From the NCBI GenBank assembly GCA_002794705.1, contig PGTK01000005.1, positions 1-64,000 on the forward strand: 64,000 nt of DNA, given 5' to 3'. Below, one piece after another: positions 26,030 to 37,332 of the stretch. The notes under the pieces were generated by a model that was given only the letters and a program-made list of their open reading frames with translations, did no database searches and had not been told where the DNA came from. A program made the position numbers and the translations under genes. Source of the stretch: Candidatus Thermofonsia Clade 1 bacterium (GTDB taxonomy: Bacteria > Chloroflexota > Anaerolineae > Aggregatilineales > UBA2796). Numbering within the stretch: position 1 is the stretch's first letter; every line of letters starts with the position of its first letter.

Positions 26030-27183
26030 ACGCCCAAAATGTGCACGACCGCCGTGCCGCCCAAGCCGCCAAGCGTCTGCGTCATGCCAATGCGCGCCTC
26101 TGGCACCTGATTGGCGCCTGCCTTGCCGCGCAGTTGCAGCGCCACCTCAACTGCCTGATAGACGCCCGTGGCGCCTAGCGCGTTGCCGCGTGCCTTCAAG
26201 CCGCCAAACGTGCTGATCGGCAAGTCGCCCGTCAGACCGATCTTGTTCTCAGCCGCGAGGCGCCAGCCTTCACCTACGGCGGCGAAACCGCTTGCCTCTA
26301 GCGCCAAAGTCGCCATGATAGTGGCTGAGTCGTGCAATTCCAGCACGTCAATATCGCTCTGTGAGAGTCCTGCGAGGCGCAGCGCCTTGTTCACAGCCTG
26401 CTGCACGGCGCTCAAAAAGAGCGGATTAGCCCGATCATGCACGGCAAGCGCGTCGGTAGCTACAGCGCTCCCCAACAGACGGATCGGCTGCGGCACAAGG
26501 TCAGTGGCGCGCTCAGACGTGGTCAAAATGACGGCTGCAGCGCCATCGCCCTCAGGCGCAACGTCAAATAGGTTGATCGGCTCAGCCACCAGCGGCGCTG
26601 CAGCAAAGCGATCCGCTTTGATCAAATTGCGGTACATCGCATTCGGATTCTTGCTGCCGTTAGCGTGCGCATTGACGCTGAAATTGGCAAAGTCAGTGAC
26701 CTTGACGTTGTACTGGCTCATGTAGCGGCGCATCAGCATCGCCATGATCGCTACGGGCGTGGCGCCATGCGCCGCCTCATACTCGCTATCGAGGAACGTA
26801 GAGAGCGCCGCCGTGCGCTGAGTGCCGACTACATCTGTGACTTTCTCCACGCCCAGCACTAGCACGGTCTGTGCAGCGCCGCTAGCGACCATTAGCGCGC
26901 CTTGCCGCAGCGCAAGCGCGCCGCTGGCATCGGCGCCTTCCACACGGAACGCCTCAATGCCGCGCAAGCCCGCAAAATCGGCGATTAGGGCGCCGAAATG
27001 GTGCTGATCGCTGATCGCGCCGCCCAGCGCATTGCCGATCACAAGCGCATCGAGGGTCTCAGGCGCGATTCCAGCATCCTGCAGGGCTGCTTCGATCGCC
27101 TGCAGACTCAAATGGCGCAGCGAGGTCTCCCAATGTTCGCCGACGGGCGTCTGACCAATGCCGATGATAGATACGTTCTGCAT
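26026..27183 (-). CDS. Thiolase-superfamily protein (SCP2/archaeal type) lacking catalytic Cys
   Basis: A 385-residue thiolase-fold protein of the SCP-x/archaeal acetoacetyl-CoA thiolase type, the third gene after HMG-CoA reductase and synthase. In archaea this thiolase forms a complex with HMG-CoA synthase and channels acetoacetyl-CoA. Here the nucleophile segment reads VEGADASG with Asp85 where Cys is expected, and the protein contains no cysteine at all. The usual GHP motif near the C-terminus reads GNALGATG, with Asn334 in place of His. The HDS motif (His about 287) is kept. It may therefore be a structural partner or have altered chemistry. It overlaps the kinase gene end by 4 nt. Confidence 0.83.
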   Translation of the reverse strand: MQNVSIIGIGQTPVGEHWETSLRHLSLQAIEAALQDAGIAPETLDALVIGNALGGAISDQHHFGALIADFAGLRGIEAFRVEGADASGALALRQGALMVASGAAQTVLVLGVEKVTDVVGTQRTAALSTFLDSEYEAAHGATPVAIMAMLMRRYMSQYNVKVTDFANFSVNAHANGSKNPNAMYRNLIKADRFAAAPLVAEPINLFDVAPEGDGAAAVILTTSERATDLVPQPIRLLGSAVATDALAVHDRANPLFLSAVQQAVNKALRLAGLSQSDIDVLELHDSATIMATLALEASGFAAVGEGWRLAAENKIGLTGDLPISTFGGLKARGNALGATGVYQAVEVALQLRGKAGANQVPEARIGMTQTLGGLGGTAVVHILGV

Positions 27184-27198
27184 GATGGGCGATCCTCC

Positions 27199-28287
27199 TC
27201 ACTCAAGGTGCAGCTTGTTGCGATAGCGCGTGTAAACGGCGTAATCAATGGCGGTACGGCGTGCAATGTAAGTGCGCGTGAGCGGTGCGAGACGTTGCCG
27301 TTCCGTGATTTTCTCGGTCACAGTCAGGTCGAAGGCGTCTGAGCCCGCGCCGCTGCCATAGCTGACGCACAAAATACGGTCGCCGGGCTTCGCTTCGTCT
27401 AGAATAGCGCTCAGACCGAGCAGGCATGAGCCTGCGTACACATTCCCGACTTCATTGGCAAGCAGACCCGTCTTAATCTGCGCGTCGGTAAAGCCAAGCA
27501 TCCTGGCGGCGCGCTCTGGGAACTTGACGTTCGGCTGATGGAAGACGGCGTAAGTGTAATCGCTTGGCTGCGTTCCCATCAAGCGCATGAGCGCCTCAGC
27601 CGCGCCCTGCGTATGGGCAAAGTAGGCAGGCTCACCTGTGAAGCGGTCGCCGTGCGAGGGATATTTCACCTCAGCGCGCCGCCAAAAGTCGGGCGTATCG
27701 GTCACGTAGCTGTATGAGCCGTTGAAAATGGCGAGCGCGTTCTCCGCCGCACCGACAATGTACGCCGCGCCGCCGCTGGCTGCTGTGTACTCTAGCGCGT
27801 CGCCCGGTCGCCCTTGCGCCGTATCCATGCCGATGCTCATGGCGTACGCCGCCATGCCGCTCCCCACAAAGCCGATTGAGGCTTGCAGCGCCTCTGAGCC
27901 AGCTTTGCAGGCGAACTCCCAGTCGGCGGCTTGCACGCTTGGCACAGCGCCGATCGCCTCTGCCACAATTGTGCTGGTCGGCTTGACGGCGTAAGGATGG
28001 CTCTCCGAGCCGACCCAGACGGCGCGCAGTTCCGTCGGTGCGATCTGGGCGCGTGCCAAAGCGTTGCGCGCTGCCTCAATGGACATCGTGATCACGTCTT
28101 CATCCAGTCCGGCAACTGCCTTTTCCTTCACGGGCGAGCCGCCCATGCCGTTTGTCCACACGCGGGCGACCTCGCTGCCGGGCAGGCGGTAGCGCGGCAC
28201 ATACGCGCCATAGCCGATGATGCCAACTGGCTGCGAGGGCTTCAGAACACCTCGCGGATCGAAAGATTGGGGAAATCCGTTTGCCAT
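27199..28287 (-). CDS. Hydroxymethylglutaryl-CoA synthase, archaeal type
   Basis: About 362 residues from the ATG at 28285-28287, which has GGAG upstream. The frame continues to a TTG at 28356 with no support. HMG-CoA synthase condenses acetyl-CoA with acetoacetyl-CoA in the mevalonate pathway. The catalytic residues look intact: Glu in [12 protein letters not shown], Cys in WEFACKAG and His in [10 protein letters not shown], with [12 protein letters not shown] following. The sequence is of the archaeal class rather than the Gram-positive MvaS class. It lies 65 nt after HMG-CoA reductase and 15 nt before the thiolase gene. The DUF35 scaffold protein found beside these genes in archaea is not seen here. 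Confidence 0.9.
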   Translation of the reverse strand: MANGFPQSFDPRGVLKPSQPVGIIGYGAYVPRYRLPGSEVARVWTNGMGGSPVKEKAVAGLDEDVITMSIEAARNALARAQIAPTELRAVWVGSESHPYAVKPTSTIVAEAIGAVPSVQAADWEFACKAGSEALQASIGFVGSGMAAYAMSIGMDTAQGRPGDALEYTAASGGAAYIVGAAENALAIFNGSYSYVTDTPDFWRRAEVKYPSHGDRFTGEPAYFAHTQGAAEALMRLMGTQPSDYTYAVFHQPNVKFPERAARMLGFTDAQIKTGLLANEVGNVYAGSCLLGLSAILDEAKPGDRILCVSYGSGAGSDAFDLTVTEKITERQRLAPLTRTYIARRTAIDYAVYTRYRNKLHLE

Positions 28288-28352
28288 GTGTGTCACTCCA
28301 CTGATCATGCCTAGCCCTTCAGGGCAGGAATGTTTCGTACAAGTTTTAGCCG

Positions 28353-29654
28353 TCAACTGTCCGCGCTGAGCGCCTCGACGATCTGTTTAGCGCGTTCCAA
28401 GCGGATGTTGCCCTCTGCCAAGAGCTGCGCCACTACGTGCGCCACCTGATCGCCCGTGGCGCCGGCGGCAATCGCCATTTGGCGGGCATGAAGGCTCATG
28501 TGACCGCGCTGAATGCCTTCGGTTGCCAAGGCGCGGATCGCCGCTAAGTTCTGCGCCAAGCCCACGCACACCATGACCTCTGCCAATTCGCGTGCGCTCT
28601 GGACGCCGAGCAGCTTGAGTGCCGCCTTCGCTGCAGGATGCACTCGCGTTGCACCGCCGACTGTGCCAACTGCCAATGGCAGGCGCAATTCGCCGCACAG
28701 ATCGCCATTTTCAGCCTGCCACCAGCGTGTCAGGCTTGTGTAGCGCCCATTGTGGGCTGCGTAGGCATGAGCGCCTGCCTCAAGCGCCCGCCAATCGTTT
28801 CCTGTGGCAATACAGACCGCGTCCATGCCGTTCATAACGCCCTTGTTGTGCGTCGCAGCGCGATACGGATCGAGTTCGGCGAAGATCGCTGCCTCTACAA
28901 CTGCACGCGCCACCTGCTCCCCTGTGAGCGACCCTGTGGCAAGCTCAGCAGCAGGGATTCGGCAAGTTGCCCATGCTTTGCGCTGATCGGTCAGGTTGCT
29001 GAGGATGCGCAAATGCACGCGCCCGCCGCTGATCTCCGCCAAGAGCGGCGCGATCTGCTCACAAGCCGTGTTGACGGCGTTAGCGCCCATGGCGTCACGC
29101 ACGTCATAATGCAGATGCACGATCAGCATTTCGCCAATCGGCGTGTCTGAAAATGGACGCACAACGATGTCGCGTGCGCCGCCGCCGCGCCGCACAATTG
29201 AGGATGTTGGATCGTTCGCAGCCGCAAGCAAGCGCTCTCGCGCCGCCAAGACACGCTCCGCCGCTTCCTGCGCGTCTGGGATGTCCAAAACTTGCAACTG
29301 ACCGATCATGATCGGCTCATCACTGCCCGCCTGAAAGCCGCCACCTGCCCGAATCAGCTTCGCCGCGTAGCTGCACGCTGCCACTACGCTCGGCTCTTCA
29401 ATCGCCATTGGCACGAGATAGTCGCGCCCGTTGATCAGAAAATTCGTGGCAGTGCCAAGCGGCAAGGCGTAGACGCCAATGGCATTCTCGATCATGTGAT
29501 CGGCGTGCGCTGCATCCAGACCCGCTATTCCGCTAAGGGCAGCTTGCTCTTCAGCGCTCAAATCTGCCCATTCAGCGATGATCGCCATGCGCTCAGCAAG
29601 ACTGCGCTGATAGAAGGCGGGCAGTCGGCTTGATTTTTGATGGTGTTCGCTCAT
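28353..29654 (-). CDS. mvaA: Hydroxymethylglutaryl-CoA reductase, class II
   Basis: A 433-residue HMG-CoA reductase that makes mevalonate, the committed isoprenoid precursor. Class II features are present: no membrane anchor, the [12 protein letters not shown] segment (about 56-67), EEPSVVAA, the nucleotide-binding [10 protein letters not shown], the catalytic Lys in THNKGVMNG, and the C-terminal His in [11 protein letters not shown]. It is first gene of a three-gene mevalonate operon with HMG-CoA synthase and a thiolase homologue. Mevalonate kinase and the decarboxylase are not in the window. Bacterial use of this pathway fits several Chloroflexota lineages. Confidence 0.93.
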   Translation of the reverse strand: MSEHHQKSSRLPAFYQRSLAERMAIIAEWADLSAEEQAALSGIAGLDAAHADHMIENAIGVYALPLGTATNFLINGRDYLVPMAIEEPSVVAACSYAAKLIRAGGGFQAGSDEPIMIGQLQVLDIPDAQEAAERVLAARERLLAAANDPTSSIVRRGGGARDIVVRPFSDTPIGEMLIVHLHYDVRDAMGANAVNTACEQIAPLLAEISGGRVHLRILSNLTDQRKAWATCRIPAAELATGSLTGEQVARAVVEAAIFAELDPYRAATHNKGVMNGMDAVCIATGNDWRALEAGAHAYAAHNGRYTSLTRWWQAENGDLCGELRLPLAVGTVGGATRVHPAAKAALKLLGVQSARELAEVMVCVGLAQNLAAIRALATEGIQRGHMSLHARQMAIAAGATGDQVAHVVAQLLAEGNIRLERAKQIVEALSADS

Positions 29655-29766
29655 GACTCCAATTCTGATCGTCTGACGGCAAAGCGCCTAGTGATCGGCA
29701 AGGCATGATAGGGGCAAAAAACTCTCAAAATCTCTCAGACTTGTGAAAAGTATCTCAAGGCGCAAA

Positions 29767-29794
29767 GAACAGAGCGGCGTTTGCCGCTCTGTTC
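29767..29794 (-). terminator. Intrinsic terminator after clpC
   Basis: A perfect 12-bp stem (GAACAGAGCGGC with its complement) and a 4-nt loop, read on the minus strand, begin 17 nt after the clpC stop and are followed by TTTGCG. Confidence 0.75.
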
Positions 29795-29811
29795 AATGGC
29801 GTGAGGTCAAG

Positions 29812-32385
<2,574 letters not shown>

Positions 32386-32574
32386 GTCGAACTACCTCCA
32401 TCGCCCTGCTTTTCCATGAGAGTGTTAATCACGAAAGGCTGTTCTTTCCGCACTTTGGGCGATTGCGCCAAGTGAATTCTGAGACGCGGCGCAAGTTGGA
32501 AAACAAGCCATTTCGAGCGCTCCAGCTTCAAAACTAGCTAAGCCTTTGCAAGCCTTAACGCTAGATTATGAATA

Positions 32575-32580
32575 ATTATA
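32575..32580 (-). promoter_or_regulatory. Possible clpC -10 element (TATAAT)
   Basis: A perfect TATAAT on the minus strand in an AT-rich patch 190 nt before the clpC start. There is no clear -35. Confidence 0.35.
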
Positions 32581-32712
32581 CGCGCAATGGCGCGCCCTGA
32601 CGAGTCCCGCCAATCTATATTTTTTATAAGAGAATGTTTGAGACGCCACGAGTACAACGTTGAGCGCTTATGTGCTGGTTGAGAGACAGAAGCATATGTG
32701 CATAACAAAATG

Positions 32713-32739
32713 CGGCGCTGAGCAGCTAGTTCAGCGCCG
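32713..32739 (-). terminator. Terminator after the DUF3179 gene
   Basis: On the minus strand a 9-bp stem (CGGCGCTGA with TCAGCGCCG, 9-nt loop) is followed by CATTTTGTTATG, starting 5 nt after the stop codon. Confidence 0.7.
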
Positions 32740-32744
32740 AACGC

Positions 32745-33920
32745 TCACTGCCCGCACAAGCGCGTCTTTGGCTGAAAAGCCGCCCACGCGAACCAGAAAT
32801 GAAGGTTAGCGGGCAGACGCACCAGCTGTGCACCCGCTAGGCTGCCCTCTAGGGCGCGCCCGAAGATATCCCATGTGCTGCCCGTCTCTAGATCGCGCAG
32901 GCTGCCATCTTTGCTGCGCTCAAAGGTGAGCATTTGCCCATCCAGCTGCCGCTTGTAGAGTGCTGCCATGCCCACGCGCCGCGAGCTATCAATATCGCTC
33001 CGATCTAGCGCGCTTACCGCTCCATCTTGCCAAAAAGCGACCACTGGCACGCTCTCGATCGTGTCGTTCAAGGTGATCTCGCGCCTGAGGGCGCTGAACG
33101 GATAGGCAATTGCCACGCCGTCTACAATACCAGCTAGGACAGGCTCTGTAGCGGACAGGCGCGGATCGATCTCGCCTTCAAACAAGAATGGGCGCGGATT
33201 TGAGTCGTAGCTGGTGTATGGATTACGTCCATAGCTGCGATCGTGTCCGGTTTCGCGGCTCAGCACCTTGCCATGCGGAAAAGCCCGCTTGAACGCTTCA
33301 AAGCTGACCACTTGTGAGCCGATCAGCGCTAGGCGCGCCCCTGTCAGCGCGCCCACAATCACCTCGCCTGTGATCTGTTGCCACCAGCTCTGCGTTTGCT
33401 CATCCCACATGACCAGATCGCTCTTGCGCAGGTTGCCTGAGACGCCGAAACGCAGCACATGCCCATCTACGCGCCGATCGAAGACCAATGCGCTATTGCA
33501 CAATGGGCAAAAGGTGACTGCCACAGGCACGCCACCTACTGTGTCATTAACAATCTCATGCCAGATCAGAATTGCTAGTGGGTAAGCGCGCACATCCTCG
33601 CCGATTTGTAGCGCGATCACGGGCGATTGGGCGCTCAGCCAACGCTCAGCCGCTGCGACCGTCTCAAAGTGTGGGCGATCAATGGGCGGAATGCCATTTG
33701 GCGGAGGTCCGCCGCTGAAAATCTCATCATACGGCACACTATGCTTACAAAAATCTGTCTTTTGCCAATATGCTGTTGAAAAGCGCAGCCGACCGACATC
33801 TTTAAATGGATCGCCGCATTTACCTTGCTGTGCGTACGTCACTGTACTCATGCTCACCACCTGCAAACATAAGGCGCTTGGAGGGAAGCGCTTGTTACCC
33901 ATCTTTTTCCCGTGCCGCAT
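32745..33920 (-). CDS. DUF3179 domain-containing protein
   Basis: About 390 residues. The DUF3179 domain fills most of the protein: AYPLAILIWHEIVNDTVGG, the cysteine pair VTFCPLCNSALVFDR, and later GHDRSYGRNPYTSYD. The function of the family is unknown. These proteins are often exported, and the N-terminus here has a basic stretch (RHGKKMGNKR) and a weak hydrophobic segment that might be a signal peptide. An alternative start at an internal ATG (about 33851) with AGGTGGTG upstream would remove it. The CxxC pair and conserved histidines hint at metal or haem binding, which is inference. Confidence 0.85.
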   Translation of the reverse strand: MRHGKKMGNKRFPPSALCLQVVSMSTVTYAQQGKCGDPFKDVGRLRFSTAYWQKTDFCKHSVPYDEIFSGGPPPNGIPPIDRPHFETVAAAERWLSAQSPVIALQIGEDVRAYPLAILIWHEIVNDTVGGVPVAVTFCPLCNSALVFDRRVDGHVLRFGVSGNLRKSDLVMWDEQTQSWWQQITGEVIVGALTGARLALIGSQVVSFEAFKRAFPHGKVLSRETGHDRSYGRNPYTSYDSNPRPFLFEGEIDPRLSATEPVLAGIVDGVAIAYPFSALRREITLNDTIESVPVVAFWQDGAVSALDRSDIDSSRRVGMAALYKRQLDGQMLTFERSKDGSLRDLETGSTWDIFGRALEGSLAGAQLVRLPANLHFWFAWAAFQPKTRLCGQ

Positions 33921-34044
33921 CTCGGAGTCTACCTAATTAAACAAATGTTTGTCAATAAAACTTGGCAGGCGCAGATGCAGCCCGCCTCTGAATGTGCCAT
34001 AATCATCTTTAGGATCAAGACTTATTTTCTGACTGGAAAAGATC

Positions 34045-35544
34045 ATGCCGCTGCGAAGCAATCCGCTACTCTATGAGATCAATACGTGGGTCTGGCTAGA
34101 GGAACTGCGCCAACGCTACAAACAGCCCCTGACTCTTGCCACATTGCCCGATCAGGTTTTTGACGATCTGGCTGCCTTGCATATTGACGCGGTGTGGCTG
34201 ATGGGCATTTGGGAGCGCAGTCCGCACGGGCGTGAGATCGCACGTCACTTGAATTTTCTGCTGGAAGAGTACCGCCGCGCCTTACCTAGCGTCACACAAG
34301 CGCAGATCATCGGCTCACCTTACGCCGTCTATTGCTACGCTGTTGATCCGAACTATGGCGGGCGCGAGGCATTGGCAACTTTCCGTAGCAAGCTGGCGGA
34401 GCGCGGTATCAAGCTGATCCTTGACTTTGTGCCGAATCATGTGGCGGTTGATCATCACTGGACAGTTGACGCGCCCGATGCGCTCGTCCAAGCGACTGCT
34501 GAGCAAGCTGCAGCGCAACCAGACCTGTACTTCGCAGCGCCGCGCCCCGAGGCAAAAGGGCGCTACTTCGCCCACGGGCGCGACCCGTACTTTCCTGCTT
34601 GGTCAGATACGGTCCAAGTGGATGCTTTCTCGCCCCGCGCGCGCCAAGTCACGCTCCAGACCCTCTGTGAGATCGCGGAGCAATGTGACGGCGTGCGCTG
34701 TGATATGGCGATGCTCCTAGTCAGCCGTATTTTCAGCCAGACGTGGAGTCGCCCTGAGTTGCCTGATCAGGAATTCTGGATTGAGGTGATCGGCGGCGTG
34801 CGCGCTCAATACCCCGACTTCCTGTTCATGGCGGAGGTCTACTGGGATATGGAGGCAGAGCTGTTGGCGCAAGGCTTTGACTATGCCTACGATAAGCGGC
34901 TTTATGACCGTCTGCTGCACGAATCACCTGCCTCAGTGCGCGATCATCTCACAGCGGCGCTCAGCTATCAACGGCATATGGTGCGCTTCACGGAGAATCA
35001 TGATGAGGCGCGCGCTATGGCGAGTTTCGGGCGCACACGCGGTCATATGGCGGCGCTGCTGTGCGCTACCATGCCCGGCATGACGCTCTTCTATGAGGGA
35101 CAGTTCGAGGGCAAGCGTGTGAAATTGCCCGTGCAGCTTGGAGCGCGTCCGCAGGAGCCGATTGAACTTGAGACTCAAGCCTTCTACCGTGCGCTGTTAG
35201 CAGAGGTGAACGCGCCCATCTATCATGAGGGCGTCTTCACTTTGCTGGGCACGCTGCCGCTGAGCGGCGGCAGCTACAACGAGCCACTCCTTGCCTACAC
35301 ATGGTCGCACGGCTCGGAGCGACGGCTGATCATCTTGAACTTGAGCCGCGATAGCGTTGCGCAAGGGCGCGTCATGCTGGGCGACCCGACTCTGGGAAGT
35401 GCAACTGTATGGCGCTTTACCGATGTCTTCAGCAAAGCTGAGACATTCGTGCTACCAACTGACTCGTTGCTGAGCGGCGGCGTGTACGCTTCATTGCCGC
35501 CAAATGGCTTCAAGGTCTATCAGATTGAAGCAGCGGAGCGCTAG
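34045..35544 (+). CDS. GH13-family alpha-amylase-like glycosidase
   Basis: A 499-residue glycoside hydrolase family 13 protein. The four conserved regions are visible in order: DFVPNHV (region I), GVRCDMAML with the nucleophile Asp (region II), FMAEVYWD with the acid/base Glu (region III) and FTENHDE with the stabilising Asp (region IV). A C-terminal beta domain follows. There is no signal peptide, so it acts in the cytoplasm on glycogen, trehalose or similar glucans. The specificity cannot be read. The GH57 enzyme at 60229-62406 is the other glucan enzyme here. The gene is followed after 6 nt by an Uma2 gene. Confidence 0.88.
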   Translation: MPLRSNPLLYEINTWVWLEELRQRYKQPLTLATLPDQVFDDLAALHIDAVWLMGIWERSPHGREIARHLNFLLEEYRRALPSVTQAQIIGSPYAVYCYAVDPNYGGREALATFRSKLAERGIKLILDFVPNHVAVDHHWTVDAPDALVQATAEQAAAQPDLYFAAPRPEAKGRYFAHGRDPYFPAWSDTVQVDAFSPRARQVTLQTLCEIAEQCDGVRCDMAMLLVSRIFSQTWSRPELPDQEFWIEVIGGVRAQYPDFLFMAEVYWDMEAELLAQGFDYAYDKRLYDRLLHESPASVRDHLTAALSYQRHMVRFTENHDEARAMASFGRTRGHMAALLCATMPGMTLFYEGQFEGKRVKLPVQLGARPQEPIELETQAFYRALLAEVNAPIYHEGVFTLLGTLPLSGGSYNEPLLAYTWSHGSERRLIILNLSRDSVAQGRVMLGDPTLGSATVWRFTDVFSKAETFVLPTDSLLSGGVYASLPPNGFKVYQIEAAER

Positions 35545-35550
35545 AGGACT

Positions 35551-36126
35551 ATGGTACAGGCGCGCACACGGCTGACCAGCGCCGAATTCCGTGCGTTTTG
35601 CGCCTTGCCGCATAACGCGCACAAGCGTTTTGAGCTACATGAGGGAGAGATCGTCGAAGTGCCTTCGCCCAGCCCACTGCATCAATGGATCGTTGCTGAG
35701 TTGCTCTATCTGCTTAAGGCGTTTTTGCGCGTACATCCGCTGGGCTACGTTTTCGGCGATAACCTCGACTATGAGCCAGCTGACGGTGTGATTGTGCAGC
35801 CCGATCTCTCATTTGTCGCCTTTGAGCGTGCGCCGCGCCTGCCTGAGCGCTTCCAGATCATGCCCGATCTAGCTGTTGAGGTCAGGTCGTCCAACAATAC
35901 AGAGCGCGATATGCTGCGCAAAGTGCTGTTGTACTTCGCCTATCAGGCGCGGGAGGTCTGGGCGATCTATCCCGAGGAGCGCATGGTGCGAATCTACACG
36001 CCTGCAGCGCAAGGCGCTCACGTCCGCCAATTTGTGGAGGGCGATCAGTTGGCGGGCAGCGCCGTCTTGCCGAACTTCACTCTAAACATCACTGATCTGT
36101 TCCCGAAAGCCGCCCAAAGCGAGTAG
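35551..36126 (+). CDS. Uma2-family putative endonuclease
   Basis: A complete 191-residue Uma2 (DUF820) protein. It shows HKRFELHEGEIVEVPSPSPLHQ near residues 24-46, then VQPDLSFVA with the first acidic residue, and PDLAVEVRSSNN with Glu followed by the helix LRKVLLYFAYQAREVWAIYP. This is the PD-(D/E)XK fold, with Ser where the Lys of ExK often stands. It follows the GH13 gene by 6 nt. A partial homologue lies at 1-302. The role is unknown. The fold suggests a nuclease, perhaps linked to mobile DNA or defence. Confidence 0.82.
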   Translation: MVQARTRLTSAEFRAFCALPHNAHKRFELHEGEIVEVPSPSPLHQWIVAELLYLLKAFLRVHPLGYVFGDNLDYEPADGVIVQPDLSFVAFERAPRLPERFQIMPDLAVEVRSSNNTERDMLRKVLLYFAYQAREVWAIYPEERMVRIYTPAAQGAHVRQFVEGDQLAGSAVLPNFTLNITDLFPKAAQSE

Positions 36127-36153
36127 ACTCTGTGCATTTGGGCGCAAGCACGC

Positions 36154-36159
36154 TATACT
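36154..36159 (+). promoter_or_regulatory. Possible -10 element (TATACT) for the chelatase genes
   Basis: TATACT lies 44 nt before the ATG at 36203, in the 76-nt gap after the Uma2 gene. Confidence 0.4.
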
Positions 36160-36202
36160 CTCAAGCACATGCTCCGCAACAAACCGAATAGAGATCATCC
36201 CA

Positions 36203-37309
36203 ATGGCTAGACAGTCCGTATACCCCTTCACTGCAATTGTCGGGCAGGGCCGCATGAAGTTGGCGCTGTGCCTGAACGCGATCAATCCGAGCATTGGCGG
36301 CGTGCTGATTCGCGGTGAGCGCGGCACGGCGAAATCAACGGCGGTACGTGCGCTTGCGGCACTCTTGCCTGAGATTCGCGTGGTGGCAGATTGCCCTTTC
36401 AGCTGCGATCCTGATCGCCACGATCTGCTCTGTGATAATTGCCGTGAGCGCCTTGCGCGTGGCGAGGAACTGCCTGTGGCGCGCCGCAAAATCCGCATGG
36501 TTGATTTGCCCGTCAGCGCTACTGAGGATCGCGTGGTCGGCACGCTGGATATTGAGCGAGCTATCAAACAGGGCGAGCGTCACTTCGATCCGGGCGTGCT
36601 TGCGGCTGCTAATCGCGGCATTTTGTACGTGGATGAGGTCAATTTGCTTGACGATCACGTGGTAGACCTGCTCCTCGACTCGGCGGCAATGGGCGTGAAC
36701 ACGGTTGAGCGCGAGGGCATCAGTTTTCAGCACCCGGCGCGCTTCATTTTGGTCGGCACGATGAATCCAGAGGAGGGCGACTTGCGTCCGCAGTTGCTGG
36801 ATCGTTTCGCGCTCTCTGTGGAGGTGCGCGGTATCACCACGCCGCGTGAACGCATGGCGATTCTGGAGCGCCACATCGCCTTTGACGCCGATCCGCACGC
36901 TTTCCGCGCTGCTTGGCAAGCCTCTGAGCAGAAATTGAGCGATGAAATCGAGGCGGCGCGCCAAATTGTAGACCGAGTCAGCTATACAAACCGCGATCTG
37001 TTCACTATTGCCAACCTGACTGCCAGTCTGCACGTAGACGGTCATCGTGCCGATCTAGTCATCCTCAAAACTGCCCGTGCGCACGCCGCCTTCGAAGGGC
37101 GCAACCGCATCAGCGAGCGCGACATCATGATCGCAGCCGAGCTCGCCTTGCCGCATCGCCTCAAGCGCGGTCCGTTCCACGAAGCACAGGCGAGCCTCGC
37201 TAACCTTGAAGAGCGCGTTCAGCAGCTGCAAGGGCAATACGAAGAGACCGATCAGCTGGAAGTGGTGCCGCAAGACGCCCAGACCGATAAAAAAAAAGTG
37301 AGTCCGTGA
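36203..37309 (+). CDS. chlI: Magnesium/cobalt chelatase ATPase subunit I (ChlI/BchI-like)
   Basis: A 368-residue AAA+ protein. Walker A is GERGTAKST (38-46). The four-cysteine segment CPFSC...LCDNC (Cys64, 68, 77, 80) is typical of one ChlI branch. Walker B is ILYVDEVNLL, and LVGTMNPEEGDLRPQLLDRF is diagnostic. Chelatase I subunits drive insertion of Mg or Co into tetrapyrroles together with a VWA-bearing D subunit and a large subunit. The large subunit is not in the window. The last codons are three AAA in a row (A9, 37289-37297) just before the stop, and the next gene overlaps by 4 nt in the -1 frame. Chlorophyll synthesis is not implied. Confidence 0.88.
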   Translation: MARQSVYPFTAIVGQGRMKLALCLNAINPSIGGVLIRGERGTAKSTAVRALAALLPEIRVVADCPFSCDPDRHDLLCDNCRERLARGEELPVARRKIRMVDLPVSATEDRVVGTLDIERAIKQGERHFDPGVLAAANRGILYVDEVNLLDDHVVDLLLDSAAMGVNTVEREGISFQHPARFILVGTMNPEEGDLRPQLLDRFALSVEVRGITTPRERMAILERHIAFDADPHAFRAAWQASEQKLSDEIEAARQIVDRVSYTNRDLFTIANLTASLHVDGHRADLVILKTARAHAAFEGRNRISERDIMIAAELALPHRLKRGPFHEAQASLANLEERVQQLQGQYEETDQLEVVPQDAQTDKKKVSP

Positions 37310-37332
37310 GCGCAGAACAGAGCGAACGGACT
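37289..37332 (+). promoter_or_regulatory. Putative -1 frameshift signal: A9 slippery run plus hairpin
   Basis: A run of nine A (37289-37297) is read as three Lys codons by chlI. A -1 slip there leads directly into the chlD frame with no stop codon. After a 3-nt spacer comes an inverted repeat, AGTCCGT (37301-37307) with ACGGACT (37326-37332). An inner CGC/GCG pairing (37311-37313 with 37322-37324) extends the stem. A slippery run followed by a stem is the classic layout. Transcriptional slippage at A9 would give the same fusion. Confidence 0.6.

Larger units (their letters stand above)
32386..32744. other. Intergenic region upstream of clpC
   Basis: About 360 bases between clpC and the DUF3179 gene, both leftward. 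The part nearest 32744 holds the DUF3179 terminator hairpin. A TATAAT (minus, 32575-32580) is a possible clpC promoter, which would leave a 190-nt leader. I see no CIRCE element or CtsR operator and no convincing gene. Confidence 0.4.

Noticed and set aside
37289..37332. A9 run and hairpin as an intrinsic terminator on the minus strand
   Set aside because: Read leftwards it is a stem followed by CAC and T9, but no leftward gene ends here, and it lies inside two + strand genes.
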